A stretch of 64,000 nt of DNA from ECT2AJA-110-A sp035399845 (GTDB lineage: Bacteria > Planctomycetota > Phycisphaerae > UBA1845 > UTPLA1), in contig DAOPJV010000016.1 of NCBI GenBank assembly GCA_035399845.1, positions 1-64,000 on the forward strand, read 5' to 3'. Made by a program: the position numbers and the translations under genes. The notes under the pieces were generated by a model, which made no database searches, was not told the DNA's origin, and saw nothing but the letters and a program-made list of their open reading frames with translations. Positions 25,103 through 32,909 of the stretch are shown here, in pieces (positions within the stretch are counted from its first letter, which is position 1; each line of letters begins with the position of its first letter).

Positions 25103-25906
25103 TTGGACGCCCTTGACGATCCACGAGCGAGCGCATCGCTGCTGATTCTTGAGGTTGGGAACTCCCATGTTTCCGTCGCGACGAGCGTGGCGGATCGGGT
25201 CTATACGAATTTCCGATTCGAGCTTTCCGACGCCGACGGCGTGGACCGGGCGGCGGCCGAAGCCTGGGAGGCGCTGCCGAAGGACCGGATGCGGGCGGCG
25301 GCGGCGGCGTCCGTCGTGCCGGAGGTCATGGACGATCTCCGCCAACGCATCTCCGGCATCATCGGCGAAGACCTTCGATGTGTTGGCGCCGAACTCCATC
25401 GCCCGCTCTCGCTCGCCATCGAGGAGCCGGACCTTGTCGGTCTCGACCGCGTGTGCGCGGCGGCGGCGGCCTATGAGACGCTGGGCCACGCCTGCGCCGT
25501 CGCCAGCTTCGGCACGGCGATCACGATCGACTGCGTGAACGACGAAGGCGTCTTCATGGGCGGGTCGATCCTCCCCGGGCTCTTCCTGCAGGCCAGGTCG
25601 CTCGCCACGGGCACGGCGCAGCTCCCGGAGGTGACGATCGAGGCGCCGACGAGCGTCTTCGGGACCGATACCGCCTCCGCCATTCGCAACGGCATTGTCT
25701 ATGGCGTCGTCGGTGGTATTCGCGAGATTGTCGAACGATACGCCGACGCCCTGGGGCAATGGCCCAACCTCGTGGCGACGGGCGGCGGCGCCGACCTGAT
25801 CCGCTCGCAGTGTGACTTCATCGATCATGTCGTGCCCGACTTGTGCATCCGAGGCATCGCCCTCGCCCACAAGCGTCACTATTCGACGTTCCGCGAATCG
25901 CAGTGA
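25103..25906 (+). CDS. coaX: Type III pantothenate kinase
   Basis: 267 residues from a TTG start at 25103, with GGAGG 6 nt upstream. The ASKHA fold motifs are there: LILEVGNSHVS (phosphate loop, usually D-x-G-N-S/T; here Glu17 replaces the Asp), DLVGLDRVCAAAAAY (the G-x-D-R dimer and pantothenate loop), ASFGTAITIDCVN, and GGSILPGLFLQ. It makes 4'-phosphopantothenate, the first step of CoA synthesis, and needs a monovalent cation. It overlaps the next gene by 4 bp, so the two are coupled. Confidence 0.88.
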   Translation: MDALDDPRASASLLILEVGNSHVSVATSVADRVYTNFRFELSDADGVDRAAAEAWEALPKDRMRAAAAASVVPEVMDDLRQRISGIIGEDLRCVGAELHRPLSLAIEEPDLVGLDRVCAAAAAYETLGHACAVASFGTAITIDCVNDEGVFMGGSILPGLFLQARSLATGTAQLPEVTIEAPTSVFGTDTASAIRNGIVYGVVGGIREIVERYADALGQWPNLVATGGGADLIRSQCDFIDHVVPDLCIRGIALAHKRHYSTFRESQ

Positions 25907-26994
25907 ATCCGGACTCCTCGACGTATGTCGCCTTGCTGACGTCGCCGGCGCCAGGCGCGATCGCCGTGATCGGTGTCGCCGGCCCTGGCGCCGAATCGAT
26001 CGTGACCTCGCTGTGCAGGTCTCCGGCTGGACGACCGATCGAACAGTTCCATCAGGATGCCCCGCGCTTTGTGCGGATTCATGACGCGGGGCGGCCGCTT
26101 GATGACGCGGTTGTGACGGCGTCGGCGATCGGGGGGACGAGACGCATCGAGATTGGTACGCACGGCGGCGCTCGAATCGTGCAGCGCGTGATTCAGGCGC
26201 TGTCTGGCGCCGGGGCGACGCGAATCTCGGGAATGGCGTTCGAGGACCGATTTGGTGGGCGTTCGCCGATCGAACGCGATGTGGACAAGGCGCTGCTCAG
26301 TGCTGGCTCGCGCCGGCTCGCTCGATGGCTGGTCGCACAGCGGACGCTGCTTCCAACGTATTTCGCGACATTCGGCGGGCGTTCCGGCGAGGAGATCGCC
26401 GAGTACGATCGTCGCACACGGGTGGGGATCCGGGCGGTTCGGGGGATTCGTGTCGCGCTGGTCGGACCACCCAACGCCGGCAAGAGCACGCTGGCGAATC
26501 GCCTGATCGGCCATCGCCGCGTGATTGTGTCGAGTGAGGCCGGAACGACGCGGGACTGGGTCGATGAAACGGCGATGATCGACGGCTGGCCCGTGACGCT
26601 GACGGATACGGCCGGTATTCGGGAGTCGCCCTGCGAGATCGAACTCGAAGCGATACGGCGAGGCGCGGCGCAGGCCAGGGCGAGTGATCTGGCGCTGATT
26701 GTGGCCGACGCCACGGCGGCGCCTGACGAACGGCGCGGCGCGATTCGCGCGACGCTGGACGCCATTCAGGGCGCCGCGCCGACGATGATCGTCCTCAACA
26801 AGACAGACGCGGCGCCGACGGCGGACGACGTATCCGGCGTGTCGGCGCTGACGGGCGACGGGATCGAGGCGTTTGAACGCGAGGTCGTCCGTCTTCTGGG
26901 GCTGGATCAGTTGTGTTCAACTGAGGCGACAGGATTTCTGCCGGCGCATCTGGATGGGCGACCGGAAACGAATGTGGAGAGGTTCCCGACGTGA
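25903..26994 (+). CDS. MnmE-like GTPase lacking the C-terminal catalytic Cys motif
   Basis: 363 residues from a GTG at 25903 that overlaps the coaX stop (GTGA). The N-terminal ~110 residues resemble the MnmE formyl-THF-binding domain but are degenerate (VALLTSPAPGAIAVIGVAG). A helical region and a G domain follow: G1 GPPNAGKST (~188-196), G2 in GTTRDWVDE, G3 LTDTAGIRE, G4 LNKTD. True MnmE has ~450 residues and ends in C-[I/V/L]-G-K, which carries out the tRNA-wobble-uridine modification. Here the protein stops at PETNVERFPT with no such motif, and the helical domain after the G domain is missing. I consider it a diverged MnmE paralogue, probably not the tRNA-modifying enzyme. It overlaps the next gene by 4 bp. 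Confidence 0.75.
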   Translation: MNPDSSTYVALLTSPAPGAIAVIGVAGPGAESIVTSLCRSPAGRPIEQFHQDAPRFVRIHDAGRPLDDAVVTASAIGGTRRIEIGTHGGARIVQRVIQALSGAGATRISGMAFEDRFGGRSPIERDVDKALLSAGSRRLARWLVAQRTLLPTYFATFGGRSGEEIAEYDRRTRVGIRAVRGIRVALVGPPNAGKSTLANRLIGHRRVIVSSEAGTTRDWVDETAMIDGWPVTLTDTAGIRESPCEIELEAIRRGAAQARASDLALIVADATAAPDERRGAIRATLDAIQGAAPTMIVLNKTDAAPTADDVSGVSALTGDGIEAFEREVVRLLGLDQLCSTEATGFLPAHLDGRPETNVERFPT

Positions 26995-28001
26995 GAAATG
27001 CAATCGAACCCACGCCCGAGCGACTGTCGGACAGCGAGCTGACGGCGAGACTTGACGCCGCGTTCGCGCGACGCGCGAGTCTCATCAGCAGCGGCGTGTC
27101 GAACGCCGTTCGCCTCGTCCATGATTCGGCGGACGGGATTGCCGGGGTCGTCGTCGAACAGTTCGCCGGCGCGCTGATCGTGCAGCATCACGAGGGGCGG
27201 GCGTCGGCGAGTCCGGAGCAACTGGCGCCGCGGATCGAGACGCTGATGGGTCGTGTGGGAGCGACGTCGGCGTACCTCAAGCGTTTTCTGCGTGACAGGT
27301 CGGCCGAGGGGGGGCTGGGGGATGCGCATCATTCCGCGGACCCCTGGATCGGTGCGCCCTCGGCGGAGGAATTCGCGATTCGGGAGAATGGTGTCAGCCT
27401 GATGATCCGACCCTTCGACGGGTTTTCGACGGGGCTGTTTCTGGAGCATCGGGACAATCGCGCCCGCGTTCAGTCGATTGCCGCCGGCGGACGGGTGCTG
27501 AATCTCTTCGCCTACACCTGTGGATTTTCCGTCGCCGCGGCGGCGGGCGGCGCCGCCGAAGTCACGAGTGTCGATCTCTCGGCGCGCTATCTGGACTGGG
27601 GGCGGCGGAACTTCGCGGCGAACGCGTTGTCGATCGAGGAGCATCGATTCATCCGCGACGATTCGCTGAAATTCTACGAACGGGCCCGGCGGCAGGGACG
27701 CGACTACGATCTGATCATTGTCGATCCTCCCACGTTCGCGAGGATCAAGAAGCCGAAGAGCGTGTTCGTCCTGTCCGAACGGATAGACGATGTCCTGGGT
27801 GGCGCCGTGGACCGATTGCGGTCCGACGGCAGAATCCTGTTTGCGACAAACGATCGGCGCCTGCCGCGGAAGGTGATCGAGGCGGCCTTCCACACGGCGT
27901 CGGGACGCCGTCGGATCGTCAACATCGAGTGGCTCACGCCGCCGCAGGATTTTCAGGGCGATCCGGATTACGCTCGCGCCGTCCTCGTTACGATCAGGTA
28001 G
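26991..28001 (+). CDS. Class I SAM-dependent rRNA methyltransferase (RlmI/RlmK-like)
   Basis: 336 residues from a GTG at 26991 that overlaps the previous stop. The N-terminal PUA-like part includes VRLVHDSADGIAGVVVEQF. The methyltransferase core has FDGFSTGLFLEHRDNR, motif I VLNLFAYTCGFSVAAA, the acidic VTSVDLS, and the catalytic IIVDPPTFAR. This is the RlmI/YccW type that makes 5-methylcytosine or related marks on 23S rRNA. The exact target nucleotide cannot be inferred. It is the third gene of the coaX unit. Confidence 0.85.
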   Translation: MRNAIEPTPERLSDSELTARLDAAFARRASLISSGVSNAVRLVHDSADGIAGVVVEQFAGALIVQHHEGRASASPEQLAPRIETLMGRVGATSAYLKRFLRDRSAEGGLGDAHHSADPWIGAPSAEEFAIRENGVSLMIRPFDGFSTGLFLEHRDNRARVQSIAAGGRVLNLFAYTCGFSVAAAAGGAAEVTSVDLSARYLDWGRRNFAANALSIEEHRFIRDDSLKFYERARRQGRDYDLIIVDPPTFARIKKPKSVFVLSERIDDVLGGAVDRLRSDGRILFATNDRRLPRKVIEAAFHTASGRRRIVNIEWLTPPQDFQGDPDYARAVLVTIR

Positions 28002-28040
28002 CTGCAAATCGCCACACAGATCGACCCTGGAGTTCGCACG

Positions 28041-29042
28041 TTGAACGCAAACGCTGCTCATGCCGGTTACGCCGCCGCCATCTCAACAGGTGGCCTGTGG
28101 CGCCGCGACGATCGCGGACTGATCGAAATCACGGGCGCCGATCGCGCCGCGTGGCTGCACAATCTCGTCACGAACACTGTCAAAACGCTGACACCCGGCG
28201 ACGGTGTGTACGCGTTCAGCGTGAATGTCAAAGGTCGCGTCGTCTTCGACATGAATCTCCTTGTCCGGCCCGAGTCGATCTGGCTCGACGTCGATCGCCG
28301 CTGGTTGGAATCGGCGATGAAGTGGCTCGATCGATACCACATCACGGAGGATATCGCGCTCGAGAATCGGACGGACGCGCAGCGGCGAATCGCCGTCATC
28401 GGACCCGCGGCGGTCCCGACGTGCGAGGCGCTTCATTTCGGGAATCTCACGCCGAAGGCGTGGCTGCAGCATGAGACGCGCGATATCGGCGGAACGCCCA
28501 CGCTGATGTTTCGTCATGATTTCACGGGGCTCATCGGCGCGGACTTCATTGCCGTCGGCGCCGATCGAGATGCGGCGATCGAGGTGATCGCGACCGCGGC
28601 GACGGCGGCGGGGGCGACGCCGATCGATGCGGGCATCGTCGACACACTGCGCATCGAGGCGGGGCTGCCGGTCTCGATCGAGGACATTGATAACGAAGTG
28701 ATTCCCCCCGAGACAGGGCAGATCGAACGCGGAATCAGCTATCAGAAGGGCTGCTACCTGGGGCAGAAAGTGCTCGAGCGCATGCGATCCCGCGGCGGTC
28801 TGGCGCGCCGCCTCGTCGGCCTGAAGCTGGCGGGCGACGAGGCGCCGGCCAGGGGCGCGACCATTCACGCGGGGGAGTCGGAAGTGGGGCGAGTCACGAG
28901 TGTCGCCTATTCGCCGGCGATCGATTCGATGATGGCGCTCGGGTACGTTCGGACCGGGCAGTCAGAGGGGGCGAGCGTGACAATTCGGGACGGTGGCGCC
29001 GAGCTGAGTGGTGAAGTCATTGCGATTCCGGTCCGGCGCTGA
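28041..29042 (+). CDS. ygfZ: YgfZ/GcvT-family folate-binding protein
   Basis: 333 residues from a TTG at 28041. The folate-binding GcvT-like fold is seen from ITGADRAAWLHNLVTNTVK onward, and the YgfZ signature K-G-C-Y-x-G-Q is intact in YQKGCYLGQKVLERM, together with NEVIPPETGQIE. YgfZ assists iron-sulfur cluster assembly or repair and the maturation of radical-SAM and other FeS enzymes, using tetrahydrofolate. It lies 39 bp after the rRNA methyltransferase gene and 60 bp before tRNA-Lys. Confidence 0.85.
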   Translation: MNANAAHAGYAAAISTGGLWRRDDRGLIEITGADRAAWLHNLVTNTVKTLTPGDGVYAFSVNVKGRVVFDMNLLVRPESIWLDVDRRWLESAMKWLDRYHITEDIALENRTDAQRRIAVIGPAAVPTCEALHFGNLTPKAWLQHETRDIGGTPTLMFRHDFTGLIGADFIAVGADRDAAIEVIATAATAAGATPIDAGIVDTLRIEAGLPVSIEDIDNEVIPPETGQIERGISYQKGCYLGQKVLERMRSRGGLARRLVGLKLAGDEAPARGATIHAGESEVGRVTSVAYSPAIDSMMALGYVRTGQSEGASVTIRDGGAELSGEVIAIPVRR

Positions 29043-29102
29043 CCCGCGTCGTCGGCGGGTTGCCGATCGTGCGCGCCTGGCTATCATTAACGACCCAATT
29101 GC

Positions 29103-29175
29103 GGGAGCGTAGCTCAGTCGGTAGAGCAGCGGCCTTTTAAGCCGTGGGTCCTGGGTTCGAGTCCCAGCGCTCCCA
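29103..29175 (+). tRNA. tRNA-Lys (anticodon UUU)
   Basis: Cloverleaf read by eye: acceptor GGGAGCG/CGCTCCC with discriminator A, D arm GCTC/GAGC, anticodon stem GCGGC/GCCGT (one G-T pair) with loop CTTTTAA and anticodon TTT at its centre, variable GGGTC, T arm CTGGG/CCCAG with TTCGAGT. 73 nt; CCA is not encoded. It lies just left of the recombinase cassette. Confidence 0.97.
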
Positions 29176-29552
29176 GTCGATTCCCTACTTTAGAAACAAG
29201 CTCGCGCCAGCTTAACGCATGTTGCAGGCTGAGCGCGGTGCAGTCGTCATCGTTGGCTGTGCAACTCGCGCCGGAAGCGAGACTTGTGTGCGCAGCTGAT
29301 TCGCGCCCATGTGGCCTCGTCGCGCCAGCGTTTCCTCTCTGGTATGTTCGATGTCGGGGTGGCCAAGGAATTCGGCCGTTTAGGGCGAAATCCTCTCGGA
29401 ATTCGGGGCGAGGTGCATATCCGAGCTTAAAAGATGTATCGCGGAATCGAGCGCGTACTGGTGCTCCGGGTCGATTTCGGATCCCAGCATGTGCCTCGAT
29501 ATGTATGCGATCAGTTCAGCTGGCGGGTGGGGCTATTTGCGAGCCGTCGGAA
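29176..29552. other. Intergenic region (377 bp) between tRNA-Lys and the recombinase cassette
   Basis: No convincing gene. A 9-bp direct repeat GGAATTCGG occurs twice about 30 bp apart near 29370-29405. I searched by eye for a copy of the tRNA-Lys 3' end to the right that could be an attachment-site duplicate and did not find one. Confidence 0.4.
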
Positions 29553-29924
29553 TCATTCGGTGCTGCCGAGAATTCGACTGAGGTGGAGGCGCTGATTCTC
29601 GGGTGCCCATGCGAGCAGGACATCGAGGAAGTCGCGTTCACTGAGCTTCAGGATCTCGGGCGGATCGCCAAAGAGGATCTGTTCCTGGATTTCGGGAATG
29701 AGACGAGTGAACCGTCGGATCTGGGAGAGCCGAGCCTGGCTAACGCCGAGTTGTAGGGCGGCGTCGGCAAGGGAGGAAGCGCGGCCTTCGGCCAGTGCCT
29801 CTTCGATCTGATGAGCGAGGATCAAGAGTCGCTGGAGTGGCGGCAGGTCGCGCGAACTGTCCCGACGGCGCTGCTTCGCGCGTTTCCGGGCCGCGACGTC
29901 AACTTTGAATTCAAACGCCTGCAT
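29553..29924 (-). CDS. Small helix-turn-helix protein downstream of the recombinase
   Basis: 123 residues from the ATG at 29924 (MQAFEFKVDVAARKR). The middle holds a classical HTH: ALAEGRASSLADAALQLG-VSQARLSQIRRFTRL, in which LADAALQLGVSQARLSQI fits a lambda-repressor/Cro-like or sigma-region-4-like HTH. A basic segment (RKRAKQRRRDSSR) precedes it. It overlaps the recombinase stop by 14 bp. This small protein typically accompanies the recombinase and may bind DNA near the crossover site. Its function is not known. Confidence 0.7.
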   Translation of the reverse strand: MQAFEFKVDVAARKRAKQRRRDSSRDLPPLQRLLILAHQIEEALAEGRASSLADAALQLGVSQARLSQIRRFTRLIPEIQEQILFGDPPEILKLSERDFLDVLLAWAPENQRLHLSRILGSTE

Positions 29925-31311
29925 GGTTGGCTTGGCATCCCAATGTTGTTTCGATTGAATCACCCGACTCAAACGCGCTGATCTTGGTGTCGTTCGTGTG
30001 AGCATCCTCGTCGTTGGAGCGAATCAGTAGGCGAATCGTCTTCCGTTCGTGATCGTATTCCACCCTCTCTACGATCTGTCGTAGCCGCTTGGCAAGCGCT
30101 TTTGGCGTCAGCGTTTCCGCGCGCTGTGGCGAAATCGACGTGGCGACAGAACCAACTTCTGGGTCCTCGATTCGTCCGGTGATTTCCTGGAGTCGATCCA
30201 GTACTTCCTTCTCCAGGCGAGGCGCGTTGATCCAGCCAGTTGGGCAGGCGTTCTTTCCCGCCGTTTGGGTCCGGATGCAGACGTAGTATCGATAGCGTCG
30301 CCCATCCTTCTGGGTGGGGCAGTGGATCATCGCGCGGTCACAATGCCCACAGCGCAGGATCCCGTAGAGCAACGCGCCATACTTGTTGCGCGAGAATTTG
30401 CCGCGATTGCGACGATTCCGTTCCATCATCTTGCGGGCCCCTTCGAAGGTGCCAGGGGCGATGATGGCGTCATGTTCTCCTTCGTAGATGTCCTCCTTGT
30501 GGCGGACTTTGCCGAGGTAACCGACGTTGTTTAGCAGCAGGTAGAGATTCCAGCGATCGAACTCGCGTCCACCTTGGCGCTTGCCATTTCGGTCAATCCA
30601 CGACTTGGTCTTCCACCCACGCTGTCGAAGGATTTCGACGACCGGCAATAGCGACTCGTGTTCGAGATACAAGTTGAAGATATCGCGTACCTGCTCAGCT
30701 TCGTCCTCATTGACTAGGAGCCGCCGATTCTCTCGGTCCAGATCGTATCCAAGCAGCAGATTGCCGCCCGGCCATTTACCGCGCTTGCGTGATGCCGCGA
30801 TCTTGTCGCGGATCCGTTCGCCGATGATCTCGCGTTCGAATTGGGCGAAGGAGAGCAGGATGTTTAGCGTCAGCCGTCCCATCGATTCAGCCGTATTGAA
30901 GTGTTGCGTGACGCTCACGAAATGAATGTTCTTGTCCTCGAAGAGCTTCATGATGCGTGCAAAGTCGAGGAGCGATCGCGAGAGCCGGTCTACCTTGTAT
31001 ACGACGACGCAGTCGATCGTTCCGGCCTCGATGTCGTCAAGCAGTTGCTGGAGACCGGGGCGTTCTGTCGAACCTCCTGAGAAGCCGCCATCGTCGTATC
31101 GATTGGGGATAACCGTCCAGCCCATGTGTTTTTGCGAAGCGATGTAGGCTTCGGCGGCTTCTCGCTGGGCATCGAGCGAGTTGAAGGCCGAATCGAGCCC
31201 CTCACTTGTGGACTTGCGCGTGTAGATGGCGCAACGCACCGTCTGAATCTCGGTCGACACCGGTTCAGCCTTCGGTGCTGCGTCCAGGTGGTTCCTACTT
31301 CGTCGAGGCAT
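29911..31311 (-). CDS. Large serine recombinase (resolvase + Recombinase + zinc-beta-ribbon)
   Basis: 466 residues. The catalytic resolvase domain (~25-170) has the nucleophile Ser in AIYTRKST, plus YDDGGFSGGSTERPGL and VYKVDRLSRSL with the catalytic arginines. The Recombinase domain follows (VGYLGKVRHKEDIYEG), then the zinc beta-ribbon (GILRCGHCDRAMIH and a later Cys pair around NACPTGW). It cuts and joins DNA site-specifically via a phosphoserine link. The extreme C-terminus is variable. It lies 3 bp after the DUF2924 gene. Confidence 0.9.
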   Translation of the reverse strand: MPRRSRNHLDAAPKAEPVSTEIQTVRCAIYTRKSTSEGLDSAFNSLDAQREAAEAYIASQKHMGWTVIPNRYDDGGFSGGSTERPGLQQLLDDIEAGTIDCVVVYKVDRLSRSLLDFARIMKLFEDKNIHFVSVTQHFNTAESMGRLTLNILLSFAQFEREIIGERIRDKIAASRKRGKWPGGNLLLGYDLDRENRRLLVNEDEAEQVRDIFNLYLEHESLLPVVEILRQRGWKTKSWIDRNGKRQGGREFDRWNLYLLLNNVGYLGKVRHKEDIYEGEHDAIIAPGTFEGARKMMERNRRNRGKFSRNKYGALLYGILRCGHCDRAMIHCPTQKDGRRYRYYVCIRTQTAGKNACPTGWINAPRLEKEVLDRLQEITGRIEDPEVGSVATSISPQRAETLTPKALAKRLRQIVERVEYDHERKTIRLLIRSNDEDAHTNDTKISAFESGDSIETTLGCQANHAGV

Positions 31312-31314
31312 GTG

Positions 31315-31767
31315 CTATTTCTCCTGGCGCGTGAGACCAAAGAAGAGGTGGCCATTCCAGTGAGATCCCGTGACGGCTTTCGCGATGGCGCTGAGACTGC
31401 GGTAGGGCTTGCCTTCGAATTCGAATCCTCGCTCGAGGACCCGAACGAGAATCTCACGGCCTTTGTAGTCGCGTCGCAGACACTGGCCCGGTGGCGGAAG
31501 CCGCATGTCGCGCATTGGCCGGGGTGCACTCGAATCCGAGACGGCGTCGGTTGGCAGATCGGAAGATTCGACGCCGCCATCAGAACCGTCACCTTCCATC
31601 ACTTGCTTGCGACACCTCGCCTTGGTGAGCATCCGGCCGAGCGGATCGTACTCCGCGGCCAGTGCCAGCAGACGAGTCCGCGCGCGTGCCGAGAGCTTGT
31701 CGATGCTGAGTCGCGCGGTGGGGCGGCTCTTGATTTTCGCGTTCGATGGCGACGTCGAAGCTGTCAT
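31315..31767 (-). CDS. DUF2924 domain protein
   Basis: 150 residues. The C-terminal ~60 residues match DUF2924: RLPPPGQCLRRDYKGREI, then FEFEGKPYRSLSAIAKAVTG and HWNGHLFFGL. The N-terminal half is charged and low complexity. The domain is usually found next to large serine recombinases; its function is unknown. It overlaps the HARE-HTH stop by 4 bp (ATGA). Confidence 0.82.
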   Translation of the reverse strand: MTASTSPSNAKIKSRPTARLSIDKLSARARTRLLALAAEYDPLGRMLTKARCRKQVMEGDGSDGGVESSDLPTDAVSDSSAPRPMRDMRLPPPGQCLRRDYKGREILVRVLERGFEFEGKPYRSLSAIAKAVTGSHWNGHLFFGLTRQEK

Positions 31768-32135
31768 TTGGCTTCACTCTGCTTCTGAAATTCGAATAGA
31801 CCGCGGCCGACCTTCTTGAAACGAGATTCCTTTCCCTTCTTGTCGATCTCGCGCTGGATCGCCGAATACAGCGTTGCCCATGGAGTCAGTCCGCTCGTCT
31901 TCCAGCCTGCAGCGATAACGCGTTCAGCGATCGTCCTTGCGTTTAGGGGTGTGCCGGACTTCACAAGCACGTCAGCCGCAAGGTCGAGGCCGCTTGGGTG
32001 TTTCTCACTCTCGGGCCTACGGCGCTTGGTCGTCAGGTGCTTACTCACGCTTGACGCCTTGGTTGTATTCGTCGGTGCACGACGCGCACTCTCGCTCTTC
32101 TTGCCCGCCTTCTTGTTGGTCTTCTTTGTCGTCAT
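31764..32135 (-). CDS. HARE-HTH domain protein
   Basis: 123 residues from the ATG at 32135, with GGGAG 8 nt upstream. Residues 1-50 are a Lys/Arg/Ser/Thr-rich tail. Residues ~50-115 are a winged-helix domain of the HARE-HTH (HB1/ASXL) type: LDLAADVLVKSGTPLNARTI, then TPWATLYSAIQREIDKKG, then FKKVGRGLFEF. In bacteria this domain is attached to restriction, RNA polymerase delta or recombination proteins and binds DNA. It leads the recombinase cassette. Confidence 0.8.
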   Translation of the reverse strand: MTTKKTNKKAGKKSESARRAPTNTTKASSVSKHLTTKRRRPESEKHPSGLDLAADVLVKSGTPLNARTIAERVIAAGWKTSGLTPWATLYSAIQREIDKKGKESRFKKVGRGLFEFQKQSEAK

Positions 32136-32909
32136 ACCGTCGCTCCCTTCAAACGGCCGAGCCTTCGACCAGCTTCGCTAAATACCGGCCCACATAGGCC
32201 GACCTCGTGAACTGACTACATGAGGGCAAATCGGGCGCGGTACATCAAGGCAATAACTGGATATTTTGCCGGTATCGTGGACAAACTTCTTTGAAGGTAC
32301 TCTGTTGGTATTGCCCGATCAGGCACGCGCCCTGCCTGCGGAATAGGCATGATGAAGGAACACTGGCGTCCAAACTCAAGAACGGCAATGAAGTCGACGA
32401 CCCTTCGTGATTGCGTGACTATCACATCGACAATCTCGCCTGCTGAAACCGGACGTTGGCGGATCCCGGCTGCAGGGCTTAGGAATAGTACTTTCTCTCT
32501 CTTCGAAACTAGTCAATATCCGAGAGAACTCTTTGGGCCCGCTGTGTGATCATTCGAGTTTCCAGATAGTAGCTTGTGCACGGTGGCGATTTCTACGCCA
32601 GTTAATCCGTACCTCGTATTGTTCTGCTGGCCGCAACTTAGATCAATGAAACCCCACAATCCACTCAAAGGACACGACAACATCAAGTTCTCGGTCAACA
32701 TTTTCTGGGAATTCAGCCGCCGAGCAACTTTCGTCACGCAAGAGTCGTCAAAGTGCCAAGTAGCTCCTTGGATAGGGGCGGCCCAGCGTCAAACCACGAA
32801 TCTCGTCTTCGTCGGGCCTCGATACTTTGATGATATAATGTAGTCTTATGCCTTTCATGGCAGAGTCGACTTGAGGACTTCGTCATTCGCCAATGGAGAC
32901 TGGGTATCG
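32136..32909. other. Gene-poor, AT-richer region (774 bp)
   Basis: Between the divergent recombinase cassette and the ClC gene. Open frames up to 89 codons exist on both strands but none has a domain, a good start or codon use like the neighbours. A TATAAT at 32834-32839 lies about 70 bp before the ClC start and may be its -10 box; no good -35 is seen. It may be a remnant of the cassette's insertion. Confidence 0.45.

Larger units (their letters stand above)
29553..32135 (-). mobile_element. Serine-recombinase cassette (HARE-HTH, DUF2924, recombinase, HTH)
   Basis: Four minus-strand genes with 4-bp or smaller gaps and overlaps. The order is HARE-HTH (32135), DUF2924 (31767), large serine recombinase (31311) and small HTH protein (29924). 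I recall this gene set recurring together in many bacterial genomes, which suggests a mobile or site-specific module. It sits between tRNA-Lys and an ~0.8-kb AT-richer gap. No terminal repeats are obvious and the borders are only those of the genes. Confidence 0.6.

Noticed and set aside
29103..29175. Attachment-site duplication of the tRNA-Lys 3' end
   Set aside because: No second copy of the 3' end was found by eye in the window; large serine recombinases also do not generally target tRNA genes.
29238..29756. Plus-strand open frame of 172 codons after tRNA-Lys
   Set aside because: Its second half is antisense to the HTH gene and the first half shows no domain or ribosome site.
32870..32887. 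Possible fourth CTTGA-N8-TCAAG operator before the ClC gene
   Set aside because: The right half reads TCATT, so only three of five bases match, and no promoter is well placed over it.
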